Shown: positions 13,889-26,085 of the stretch, in pieces | Layout of the letters: the number at the start of each line of letters is the position of its first letter | How positions within the stretch are numbered: the first letter of the stretch is position 1 | Assembly (NCBI GenBank): GCA_035041965.1 | Contig: JAPYMA010002035.1 | Span: forward strand, 1-64,000 | Reading direction: 5' to 3' | DNA: 64,000 bases | Origin: Anisakis pegreffii | Taxonomy: Eukaryota; Nematoda; Chromadorea; Rhabditida; Anisakidae | The notes under the pieces: model-generated | Database searches by the model: none | What the model was told of the DNA's origin: nothing | The model's input: only the letters and a program-made list of their open reading frames with translations | Made by a program: the position numbers and the translations under genes

Positions 13889-14270
13889 TAGGATTTGCGT
13901 CGCGAAGAGAATTTCGTATTTCAACGAAAAATCTCGAAACGAGATAAAAGTGGCCCCAAAAATTTTTCATATTGATTCGTCCAGCTGAGACAGACTTCCA
14001 CTATCATCTCGGTTATTCCGAGAAATAACAGTGTTTTTCTCCGAAGCACTGCAGTTCGAGGAACTTCTGGAATACTCGAGATAGTTTGAGGATTCAGTGA
14101 CTTCCAAAAAACTGAACCGGTTCGAGTAATACCTTGGTTATTCTCGGAACTCTAGCCCTCGCATTGATGCTTGAGGCTCTCATCTCATTCAATTCAGCAG
14201 TTCGAGACGAGGGTTGGCCATTCCATCTCGTCTCGTCTCGTTTCGAAGTGACTTCGAGACGCAAACCCTA
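13889..14270. mobile_element. Old hAT-like MITE, no intact target duplication
   Basis: The left end TAGGATTTGCGTC and right end GACGCAAACCCTA are inverted repeats with one mismatch, and they resemble the ends of the element at 39980-41046. Subterminal sequence is rich in CGAAACGAG and GTCTCG motifs. The 8-bp flanks do not match each other, so the target site has decayed or one end is rearranged. No coding capacity. Confidence 0.6.
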
Positions 14271-17200
14271 ACAACGAATGGGAGGGGAATAAAATGCGTA
14301 CAGATAGTAAATGTTTCAACCGCACAAGAGTGGTTTTGAGAGCGATATTATCATCCATACGAATTGTAATGTTTTTGAGCAGCTATTCTTCGAAAATTAT
14401 TTGCACAGACAGGAATGTTGATGAGAGAATTTCGAAAACATCGCTGTTACGTTGACAGTGATCTATTTCTGAATGAAAGGCGTTCGTTCTCATGACCACA
14501 ATCTGATAGAGCGATTCTTAGTTAAACATCACTGAAAGAACATTGGAAATAGGCGAATCGCACTCTTCAGTGCTTATCGAACTATAAGCAGAATGTTCAT
14601 CGAAACAGTGATTGTGCGATGATAACCACTTTCTGATAAGAACAGTTTCTTTTGTGGCCGATAGTGGTTACTGCACCTAAAGAAATGAATACATAGTAAA
14701 TGCTATCAAGGCACAAAGTACATCGCATTGTATAGTTTCGGCAATGAGTTTGTGGTACCATTTTAGGATATATCACATAGGATTTTAATCTCAGTTGTTT
14801 TTTTTCAGACGGAACTCTCAATCAGCTGTGAATAGTTGTAAATAGCATGGAATTTCTCAACGAAAACTCTTCATCATTATTTATCGTTAGATGAAACGTT
14901 TTATTAACACTTATTTATGCTATACTTTGTTGGTCTACTGGCTCTGATAATTCCAGCAATTATGGTGTAATTTTTCGGTTGTTACTGTACGCAATCATAA
15001 AAATCATCGCAAACGCCAGGAATGGTAAAAAAAACGAAACAATTTCATAAATGGATTTCTAATAATAGTTCATTCCTCGTTTCGATTCTCAAAATGAAGT
15101 CCGAAAAAGTGTGATCAGCTCTATTTGTTTGATTGATTTGCCCTTAGAAAATTCCTTCCCTAACTTATTCTTCACATGATTTATTTACGAACACTGCGAG
15201 CATCTGATATACAGCATGATGAAAAAGTTGGGCATTTCCATTTTTGTTTGTTTATCCTGGCAACCATTCGATTTAAAAAACGACACCACATACTTGCTAT
15301 TTCGCTTGTTATGTCTCATCAAAAATAGTTTAGATAATGAAAAATTTGGTGGAGTACATTTGAGATGAGCAATATATTTCGCCTGCTATGATACTGTTTG
15401 AGCAAATGGGAGCATTCAGATTCAAAACTGTTCCGAAGTGGAGTTCTGTCCAAACAACGACAACGGAACGGTGAACAGAACTGATATTTCTTCACGTGAC
15501 CTTGATATTATTCAGTTGTAGTCATTAATTAGGTTTTCAATCCTGAAGTGGCCAATATACTGAGTCAGTATGTTTCGATTTCAGCCATAGGTCAAGCACG
15601 CGCACAAGTGTCGTCATTTGAAGTGTGTTAACGTTCCAGAAGGAGTGCTTGTGCATAGCGAACATATGCCATGGGGATTTCGTTGCACATTAGAATCTTT
15701 CAGATGTTGTAAGATGCAGTGTCATAGCCAAATTTCGACAGAATCATTCCATCATCGTTTTTTCTTTCTTATTTCAAACACCGATTGAGTATTGACGTCA
15801 AACAGCTCTAGAAGAGCAATAAAAGATGTGTCGGCAATCATTTTCGGTTATCCTTACCCTCCCACTCATCCATCAACAATCATTTCTCACAACCATCTTC
15901 TTTTCTTTGCGACTCCATAGGGACATTGTTTCCATGGAACTTTTGAACGATTGATATTTCAGATAATCAAATATATGTGTTCCGAACATGAACGTTCAAA
16001 AGTATCAATTACATACGAATGAAAGACCATGTGAAATTCATCGCATTGCGGTCTTGAAACGCTACAAGCAAGAAAACAAGATTGTTCACTATAAATGAAA
16101 TTAACTTTGCCCTACCATAAACTAAGAAAACGGTTACAAACAAACCATTTTCGAAATGAATCTGATTATGAAATTCTATGTAATCCAGCCTCATCATTGT
16201 TACTATGTTTTTCAATCGATAGAAAAATTGTTTAAAGCACTGCCTTTCTTGGCCAGAGCATATTGTTTTGGAAGAATCATTTGGAATTTTGTCGTAAAAC
16301 TTCATAATTTGAAACATTAAAACTAGTGATGCATGCTCTTAATGAGTGTAATACTGCTTTTTCACCGATAGAGATAATCAAAATGAAATTTGATTTCAAT
16401 CATTATTCGTTTTTCATTACAGTGCATAACGACAATCACAATCATAATAATCCTTCAGAAAAATGCAACGTATATTGATGCGCTTTGAAAATGAGATATG
16501 AAATTTCGTAAAGCAATAACCCTTTCAAGAATTCAAGGCACTGAATAATTTATATCATTTGAATTATAACACGAAATGATGTGAGTGATAGCATCACTCA
16601 GGAACTGAAAAATAAATAAATGCAAAAGGAGACGAATGCAAGTGGAATTATCAGCGAGAGCGATGAATTTTGTTTCCTTACTTCATTCTGTTATCAGCTT
16701 ATCAAAAAGCAGTTAAATGGGTTTGTGTTTTGCTCTGCTCTCATTCACTGTTTTCTACACCCATCGTAAAATCTCGTCGCCACTACATATCACTACATAT
16801 CACCACATCTCGTCGAATATTCCTGATCAAAAGATATATTACCTGAAAACAAATAAAGGTGCGTAATTGCATGCAAACATCATGCCTAATGACGGAGTGA
16901 GAAGGCAATTAAAAAGATAAATAGAACACGTTAATGGTTCATACCGAGCACTCGGTATGGTTTCTTCACACTCTTTTTGAAGTAGCTTAGTTTTCCCTGC
17001 CACGTACAGATTTCATTGAAGTTCTCTCGAAAATGTATCAATTTAACGGTTTAGGCTAGGGTTCGGAGAGTTGTTTGTGTCAGTTATGCAAGTAGCAATC
17101 GCATTTGAAAGTGATTTTCATACCAGATCACTTTCAAAATCTACACGTATTTTGTTGATATGGATAATTTGCTCAATAAGAATCCACCAGTCGAATTCCA

Positions 17201-20200
17201 AATAAGAGCGTTTTTTTTTCATCAGAATTTCGCAATTTGATTGTCATATATGATGTCATTTTAGTTTCCTTCTGTTTGCTTCAATTACTCTCAACACAGA
17301 TAAACTGCGACGTCAGATTTACTCGCAGATTTAATATACTATTTAGTCAGATTGGATACGAACGATTACCGAATAATGCGCATACTGCCCATTTCTCAGC
17401 GACTGACAGCGATCCAGCACATTTGGTTTGTTTGTAGCACCTTCAAAATACCACGTAGCGTTAATGACGTTGCAAAAAGAAACCATTTTACTTTGAGGAG
17501 AATGTGCGAAATTGTTTAGATTAATGTGAATTATGGTTGTTCGGTCGTCATTACTGGTTGATTGTCACCTATTTTGGGCAGTTCAAGCGTTTCAATGTTA
17601 TATCTCGAGTCAAATTGTGATTTATTGAAAGGTTTATGAGGAGGGTCGTTATCGTTTCAAATGAGTTCTTTTCACGAAATGAAAGTGATGATACGACGAG
17701 AAACACTTTGAGTAACCCATTTGATTGCATGGTATCTGAAGTGGAACAAAAGATGGAATTGCACTCTTACCAATGAGTACGAATGAGCCTACCGTTTGTT
17801 TTACGCTTTTAGATGCTGGAAGTTCCAAAGAACATCCCACTGAGGTGAGGGAGAATTGATAAGGGTCGAAAAATACGTGTTCAGTTGCCGTGCCGTTTGC
17901 ATTTCTGAGCTCGTCATCAAGTAGTGCGTTGCCATGAAGGATTGACTTTTCATTTGGGATATTTGTCACGAAACGAGCATTCGAATTGCTTTCGAACGTT
18001 CAAATGCATCGAATATTTAAGCAATGGTTGGAGCATTTCGAATCACGTCAATAATTCAAGTGCAGAAGTATTCATCATGATGAATATTTGAAAATATCAT
18101 CAAAAATTCATTGAATTTTCTCGAACCGTTGCCGATAAATTAACGTAACATGGATGTACAGGCCAATCAACTAAAATTCATTCCGTCCTCGTATCAAAGG
18201 CAAGTATGCTGAAGTTGATTGATCATAGTTGTGATGAATTCATGTCTGCACATTGGTTTATTCCTCCCAAGGATGGATAGTTGGGCGATTTATATTTGGT
18301 GCAGAAATTGAAGTGCAAATACGGTGGGTGACACATGATCAACTTTCCGTAATTTTCATTATTTGACATTCACTGTTTGACACACAGTGAAGTTTAATTC
18401 CATTAAAGCAACATCACCGTCAGGACGTATTTTAATTTGCTCGTAACTGAAGTTCTTTTCAATGCTAGATGCTAGCTGACCTCAACATGTTTATCTTCAT
18501 TTTTGGCTCTGCGTGCCATCAATGTCAGTCAAATTTAAAAGGGTTGAGTTTGATATGTGTTTAATTGCACGAAGCTGTCTATCACTCCACTCACATCTTA
18601 TCGTATCTTGTCCAAACTTATTGTTAATTCAGTAATCCTCGTCGCACTATCATCAGTGGTAACAAGAAAACGAAATTGAAATTATATTGTGCAGTTTATC
18701 AACGCATTTCTTTTAAATCACTCATATTGTTCAGGTCTCTTTGGCGATGTGCAATAAATGAAGTCGTAGTCTTTGTTAACAGTTTTCTTCTGCAGAGTCG
18801 ACAACTGCAGCGCATATGCTTCAAAGACATTGCATTACACGAGATATGCTATTCGGATGCATTCTTCTGGAAAGTCTGAGTACATCGATGAAGATTACCT
18901 CTTGATTTTATTAAAGATAGCAATTAATGATAAAAATGATATGAAGAAAATATATGAAAATACATTGGAACGGAAAAAATACATCGAATGAATGTTGAAT
19001 GCAGAGTCGTATTTCCGTTGAGAGTATGCAAGCAATTGATATTCCATGCCTATTCCTCATTTCTTTCGATACATTGTTCACGAGAATTTCGAAAATCAGC
19101 ATAGCTTTAGTGGGCTAAAAGAAATGCAGCCTAGCACATCGTTGCGAACATAGTGCATCATGTAAACCCAAATTCTTTGTTTATTTGCCGTGTCGGAGCT
19201 TCACTGAGTGGAGCCATTTGATTGCTATACTCTCTGAAAAATCGAAGGTTTTTTAGGGAAAAATTCGTTTAGGAAAAAAATCTCACTATTTTTTTGGCAT
19301 TACGTGTGATTTCGGACAGTGCTCATCAATTTTTATGACTGACTCATCCACGAAACTAATCCAATGTCGTCATAACTGAATGAATGTCGTACAGCTTGCA
19401 ATCTGTTTAATTGAGATGGGACCAAAAGACGGCTCTAAATTTCGCTGCTCTTGTATAATTGAAACTGAAGTCACTCACTCAAGAGTATTCAGTAAGTGAA
19501 TGAACTCCTGATGGCTCACATGAAGGAGAAGCACCGAATCTTAAACATTAAAGTAATCGCAAAAAAAAACAATTATTCTACCTCACTGTTTTAATCGAAT
19601 AGTTCTGAACACTCAGAGCGGAAATTCCACGATCACTCGAGTCCTAAAATATTTCTGATTTGTCAGTGGTTCTTGACTTGACTCAGTGACATTCGGTTGT
19701 ATACACCGAACTGTGAGCAACTGTATTTCTTAATCGTAATAATTTCAACCCACTGCAGCCAGATTTTGGCTATTCCATGTGAACGTGAAACTGAAGGTTA
19801 CAATCTGGATATTTGCGCAACAGAAGGCCGTTGCATTCACGTAATCATAAGAGATGGGATTGATACCAAACAATAAGCTATACTAAGGGCTTATAAAAAG
19901 GTTGAATGGTCCACCTTAGTGCAGACGGATAAAGTGTGTAGTGAGTTTAGCACGAAATCAGAATCGTGAAAACAATCGAAAAACTGAAATGAGCAGCTGA
20001 AAAGCAGTGTTCTCTATGTAGAGTTACCAAACATTTGCCTATTCATAAGCTTATACGTGCCTTTCATACCAAATAAATGTTGTCAACACATCAAATGAGT
20101 CTCCGATTACTAATCACGATTAATTATAGAACCGAACCAATCTAATTAGAAGCATCCCGCTTCTAATCATTCATTCTCAGTGGATTTCGAAGGCGTTGTT

Positions 20201-21690
20201 CACAGCAATTTTTTGTGACAATGATCCATTTGTGGTAAGCTTATTCGTCAGCTGTTATATGACAGGTGAATCGGAAAATAAATTGTTTTCGATATAAAGA
20301 GACTCATGTAAACTGATTTCATAACCCAAGAGAAAGTATGCCTTATCCCACATTTTTTTCAATGATTTCCGCCATCGTTGCTGCAACATCTCCTGATATT
20401 ACAGAAATAAAATAATTTCACTGAAAGTCAGCTGAAATCTTGAATTTTGAAACAAAACAAATCAGCTGAACATAGGTAGATCCTGCTTTTGAAATGAAGA
20501 GTGTTTCCCAAAACGTTTCTATCGAGTGGATATAAATGTAGTTCTATGTGGGGAACGATGCAACCAGATGAGGGATTTTAATATTCCTGCTGGATGATGA
20601 TCATTTCACACGTAAGTACATAGCAGGTGATTGTCAACGGCAATATTGGTTCAACGGCGAAATTTGTTTGGACATTCTTCGCGAACCCTCGCAAATGAGT
20701 ATCTGTCGAAAAAATGCCATCTATCTAAACTGATTCAACACAATAACTTTGCACTGGGAATATTTGTCCAACAGTTCTCTGTTAGAAATCAGAAACAACT
20801 TGTTTATAGCCAGTCAAGCTGAGAAGGATTGCAGCTCGTAAAAGTATCACATTCGTAAGTAAATCAGCTCAACGTAGGAGGAATGAATGCAGAATGTGAA
20901 TGAGAGACGTCTCTACCCAGAGAATCTCGCATTCAAAAGTAGAAATTAGTTCGTTATCTCAACATGTTCGACACCTGATTTTCTGACACGTAAACAGTAT
21001 CAACATGGATTGCTATTGAATAGTTCATACAGCTCATATTGCTCATGCTTTGACTGATATCAACTTCGTTATTGTGATGAACCTATGAGACTGTGAGTTC
21101 TTATAGACGCTTTTACCTTGATACCAGCTCCATCATCATGAGAACGTTCTTTTGCATCGCTCAACTCCAAACATTTTAAGTGCTGAAAATTACCATTTAC
21201 GAAACGTATTCCTCATGCTAGTTACGTAAACCGTATGCATGCATTCAGTAAAGGTTTCAGCAAGCAGATTTCAATAATTTCTCACAAGATTTGTCATTGG
21301 TTTGACTGGATCTATTAGCCTTTTTCGGCAGATGAAATTCATTGGCTATGTTGGTGAAAAGGATTTTGAGCGCTGTTAAGTGCCGAGTAACAGAACCGTT
21401 TCAACCCAACGTTGCTACCTTTCAAATACGTCAGTAACGAGTGAACATTCAGTGACGAAAAAGTAATCAACATGAAATGGAGTTGATGGTTGATGGCTTT
21501 AATTAGATTCAAGATGTCCAATAAAATGTAAATATGTCTGTAAATATAATCAACCGCGGATATCTTATCCATCTGTCATATTTGATGAGCATCAATGGGC
21601 GGGTCGTTGTGGTAAGACAGACTTAGGCAAGGCGTTACACACCAACCAAATCGTCATTTATTTAGAACCGCAAGAGTTCTTATTCATTTG
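14271..21690. other. Long intergenic stretch, one possible orphan exon
   Basis: I see no complete gene. ORFs of up to about 100 codons (for example minus 16009-16317) lack recognisable motifs and look like chance in AT-rich DNA. The one segment that reads like coding sequence is the minus-strand block at 17766-18000, listed separately. Confidence 0.45.
17766..18000 (-). other. Possible orphan coding exon, unrecognised
   Basis: On the minus strand a frame stays open for about 78 codons and runs into a good donor (GTAAGA, intron side at 17765). The translation has a balanced composition and includes DPYQFSLTSVGCSLELPA. No family is recognised, no in-frame ATG begins it, and I could not find partner exons, so it may be chance. 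Confidence 0.2.
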
Positions 21691-21696
21691 TTCAGG
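21691..21696 (+). promoter_or_regulatory. Candidate trans-splice acceptor for flp-18
   Basis: TTCAG ends at 21695, 20 bp upstream of the flp-18 start codon, and follows a T-rich stretch. In nematodes such an acceptor just before the first ATG commonly receives the spliced leader. Inferred from position only. Confidence 0.4.
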
Positions 21697-21715
21697 GTGT
21701 TAACGCCTCTGAAAC

Positions 21716-24700
21716 ATGGTCGATTGGATATCCATCTCCTCTGTTCATCTATTAGCCTTCATTTGTATCTCAGTTTACGCCGAAGTTGAACTGCCAGGTA
21801 ATTCTTTACTTTTCAACAATGTTGAATATGATTCAACTTAGGAGCAACATTTCCGTTCAGCAGAAGGACGTATTTCATTTATTCTCACAAATCATTCCTG
21901 GAAATATCAGGATAGATGCGGGCTTTTCAGTGAGTGACCGTAATACAGAGTATATGCTTGATTTCTTTGTCAGCATGTCAAACGTTCCATACAAATCCGG
22001 ATATCACGCAATGAAAGTGGAAGTGAAAGATGATTCACAATTCTGTCAGACAATGCTTATAACCGTAGTGGCAGTGCGTAAAATCAATTGCACAACGCAA
22101 CTGTGTGCTGTTTAATATCAGTAGACATCAAAGTACTTCTAACTCATTGGTCGTCGCCATTTCCTTACGTGTAAATAAAGTTTCTACTTTTTGATCACAA
22201 AATCGTAAATTAAAATGTCAAATTTGGATAGAATCGATGATTTTAAATCAAAGAGCGATTGCGAGATACATTTATCAGTGTACTGCACAAAATTCAGATT
22301 CCATACCCAATGGGATTGTCGGAAAGTGTGCGTAGTAGATTTATAAACAATGCTACTAAGCACAACTGATTCTAAGATATCACCGCATCTGATCAGATGT
22401 GAAAATGAAGCGTTGATGGTGTTATTTCTATTTTGCGGATCATGAAGATGTCTTTTCCGCACCAGTTTTCCTACATGTACTTCTGCACCTGACTTTATGA
22501 CTCAAGAGCGATGGAGTTCACCAAATTGAAAGTGCTGATCAATGTCTTTTATGGTAGATTATGAAAGGTTTGCAACTGGAGGAATCTGAAATGAATCAAA
22601 GAATCTGAGACGACTTAGCTGCCCGAATTCACTGAAATAGTTTCCTAGTTGATCATAACATTGCAATGTCGATTGCATCTGCCTGCATTGAAAAAGAGTG
22701 GCGAATTCACGCTTCTGTGAAGTCTTTCAAAATTAGTACGGCATGATGTCGGGAAATGAATTGCTGAGAACAATGATCCGTCTGTGAACACTTGAAATAT
22801 TCATGAGCATTGTGAGATCTCTTAAGCGAAACAATAAATTTATCGATGATCGTCTTACGAGTTGTATTGTTGCTTGAATGAATACCTTTTGAGAGATTTT
22901 CGAGCTAACTCATTCTGTAACAATGTTTGTTCTTTGATCAAAAGGCATTCAGAGACATTGCATTCTTGGTCATATACATATTTATAATTGTTCATTAAGT
23001 TTTGAAGCTATCCAGGAAAATACAAACTTATCATAACTGAATACCCCTTACACATGGAACTGTTGAACGAATTTCATTTCCTAACTGCAGCACTTTACTT
23101 AATTTGGTATTCATCGAATTCATATACTCTTCGAATATCTATCATTAACAACGTTCAGTTGAACAACTTCCGAAGAACCGGACACCATCACAGAAGTTTT
23201 TGATGATTTGCAACTACTGAAAAAGGATTCTTATAATACTCCTTCATCTCTGAGTATGTGACCAATTGAGGACATAATCATATTCAGGCAGTGCCGTATC
23301 GCTTGCTTGGGCTATACTAATCATCAGATATAACTCCGAACTCCGAAACCTTCTCACATTTTGTGTTCCTTTAGTGGTGAAATTATGCAGAAAAATCAGA
23401 ACTGCACAGATTGTTGGCAAAAAGATTAAACGATTCAATATGCTAGTCACAATAGCTCTTCCTCATCATGAAACACAATCTACTCCGTTGACCAAACATA
23501 TAGTTTTTTTACAGTCTCGTTTGATTCTAAATAATGTTCAATATTCGATCTGAATCAAAGCAATTGATTGAAGGATGTCCCAAATAGAATTCGTCCAGAC
23601 AGTCGTGGACCGTGATTGATCAAAGCGCTCTTTTCATTGTGTCTGTTCCTCTTGGCGAAAAATGACTTTCATTCGGCTTGAATCTCACAGAGATACCTCG
23701 CTGTTACATTAGGACGCGAAACTTGCTTTTGAAAGGATATCAAATGCTATGAAACAGTGATGCACACTAACGAATGTGTTGTCTTACTCGATAATTCAAT
23801 GCCTTCTTACTCGATACATTAAAGACTTTCCATTGAGACAAGAGATCAATTAGCATTTTATTCCAAGAATAATCAGTTGTTTTTAAAAATTGGCTGCTCA
23901 ACGTGATTAACATCTGTTGTGCTATGAAAATTTTCAGTTCTTTCATATTATCCGGATTCAGCAGTCGTGGACCGTGATGATGATCCTTACCAAATAGCGT
24001 TCACAAAGCTCGGAAGGTATTCACCGGATCAGGAAGGTGTGGATGTCGAAAGCTTGGCCGGAAACGCGGCAGAGAAGAGAGGTACGTGCTATTGGTGAGA
24101 TTCGCAAACTTTTTACGTGCACTGAACAAACTATCACTTCCAGTGTTTCTTTTCATCGGAGTATTACCACTTCACAGCATTTACGGGAGCATTGTCTTGA
24201 ACGTGTGGAATCCTTTGAAATTTCAACAGCAATGCCAAAAAAGCACATCTGGTTGAACAGTTCTAATGTCAGCTCTCAGTTGTAATGATGCAATGGAGAG
24301 AAGAGGAGCTCATAAAAATGAGCGCATTTTGGCAAGCAATACTGGTTCTTTAATTGTTTCATACTTCGAAGCGTTCATATTAATTTCGGTTGAAAAGTTG
24401 TTTCAGTTGAAAACAAGTCAGTTTCAAATCGAATTAAATATTGAAAGGACCAGATGGAGAATTATGTCTTTTTGGATTGATTCGTTTAAATTGCAACATT
24501 TATCTCGATTATTTATCCGAATTTACTAAATAGTTGGTTGAGTAGCGTTCGAATACGATAGCAGCAATTCAGTGGCATGTCTTTTCTCCAAGTATAATGA
24601 CAACATACATGAGCAATCCGTGACGAGTAGTTTCCCATGGGATCATAAGCATTGTGAGACTGGTTTCAGTGAAGAGGTTTACATAGGTTCCAATCAAACA

Positions 24701-26085
24701 AAATTCATCAGCTTTTTCTCAGCTCGCCTACTTTTTCTAAAGCTGAAAAGAATTCTCAAAGGAAAAAAAGAAACAACGCCGTTCTTCGTAAACTTTCCTC
24801 ATTCCCGTTGATCTAAACAGTTTTCGTACAAATGCAACACAGCAACACTCATTGTCTATCTTTTTCAGGGACAAATGTAACAAAAATTTAATTATATTCA
24901 AAACGCGTGAAACAGATAACACAAGGGAATAACGGTCGTTATTCAAAACTAATTCAATAATGATGAATATACCCTCTCTGAGCGTTACTCGAATCATTAT
25001 AAGGTGCGAAGCAAAATAACTTCAAAATATCTCACCCCTGACGAATTTGAAGACATGAGTAGTCCATCATGAAAAGATTCGATAATATCATTCGAACTCA
25101 CTTAGAATTTTTTAACGGAGAGGCGCGGTCGAATCTTGGAGCAATTCCGTCAACTTCACTTTAAACTCGGGCACCTTGTAAAATGAAAATAGTTTCGTGG
25201 AACACTTAAGACGAACTTAATTGACGCTATGCAACGTATTAAGCTGACCGATTCCAAAGAATACTTTTTGAGAACAAAGCAATTGTGTTGGCATTCGGAA
25301 TTGTCATTATAATCACTCCTAGGAGCACAGTGTCCTAATATACATTCGATTGTGTATATTCACGTCGTTTGGAAAGCAAAACGTTCAGCCATATCAGCTC
25401 TGCGAATCTCGTCCATGCATGCCAGCAGCAAGCATTAAGTAATCACGCATGCGGAATGAGTTGCAATTTGTGTGATCCACAATCAAGGTCGTTAAGCATC
25501 TCGGAAATTTTAAGGATTTGGCGATGAGGCATCTATACCAGGCGTGTTACGCTTCGGGAAACGAGGAATGCCAGGCGTTTTAAGATTCGGTAAACGAGAC
25601 AACGAGAAGAAGGCTGTTCCAGGTTATCAATTCAGTTCAACGGTTTGAACAGAACTCTGGCTGTGTCAGCAGTTAACTAAAAACAGAGATCTATCTCATC
25701 TGATGTTCTGTTTAGCAATTCTTATTTGCAATCGTCAGATGCTGTGCTGACATCTGTTGATCTTTTGAAACTGAAACAGTGCTTTTGAATGCCTCATTCA
25801 ATATGACTCAGGTATTGCGTTTATTAGGAGCAACTATTGATAACATTATAATTGCCTGCTGTAATGACATATTTTGAGAACCCATTTCTAGTACGCATTT
25901 GAAATAATTAAAATGTGACCCCTTCTGATTCCAACTCCATCAATTATTTTTGTTGAGGTGTTCTGAGATTTGGAAAACGTGGTGACGTGCCTGGTGTGCT
26001 TCGATTTGGTAAGAAATCTGACATGCCAGGTGTGTTGCGTTTCGGTAAGAGAGCCATGCCTGGTGTTCTACGATTTGGACGTTGA
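21716..26085 (+). CDS. flp-18: FMRFamide-like neuropeptide precursor (flp-18 / Ascaris afp-1 orthologue)
   Basis: Four exons, all introns phase 1: 21716-21797, 23962-24081, 25515-25622 and 25958-26085; 145 codons. Exon 1 encodes a signal peptide (hydrophobic [14 protein letters not shown]). Exon 2 encodes an acidic spacer ending in a KR cleavage site. Exons 3-4 encode six PGVLRFG peptides bounded by KR, KK or [54 protein letters not shown] and AMPGVLRFG; the last ends with R then stop. The glycine is the amide donor. The third, fourth, fifth and second match Ascaris AF3, AF4, AF13 and AF20; the first is a variant of AF10 (GFGDEMSMPGVLRFamide) and the last a variant of AF14. The intron after exon 3 splits the AF3 glycine codon. 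These peptides act in the secretory pathway of neurons and signal through NPY-like receptors in C. elegans. The exon order and in-frame total make the model strong. Confidence 0.95.

Noticed and set aside
16009..16317. Minus-strand 102-codon ORF
   Set aside because: AT-rich composition, no motif, no splice partners.
17237..17437. Plus-strand frame with a hydrophobic start after a T-rich acceptor
   Set aside because: No in-frame ATG and no convincing partner exon.
21786..22115. Plus-strand 109-codon ORF overlapping flp-18 exon 1
   Set aside because: It starts at TTG, its frame cannot be joined to exon 1 with the phase-1 donor, and exon 1 joins cleanly to flp-18 exon 2. It is read as intron.
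23244..23450. Minus-strand ORF with a signal-peptide-like hydrophobic N-terminus
   Set aside because: It begins at GTG, has no ATG, and lies inside intron 1 of flp-18 on the opposite strand.
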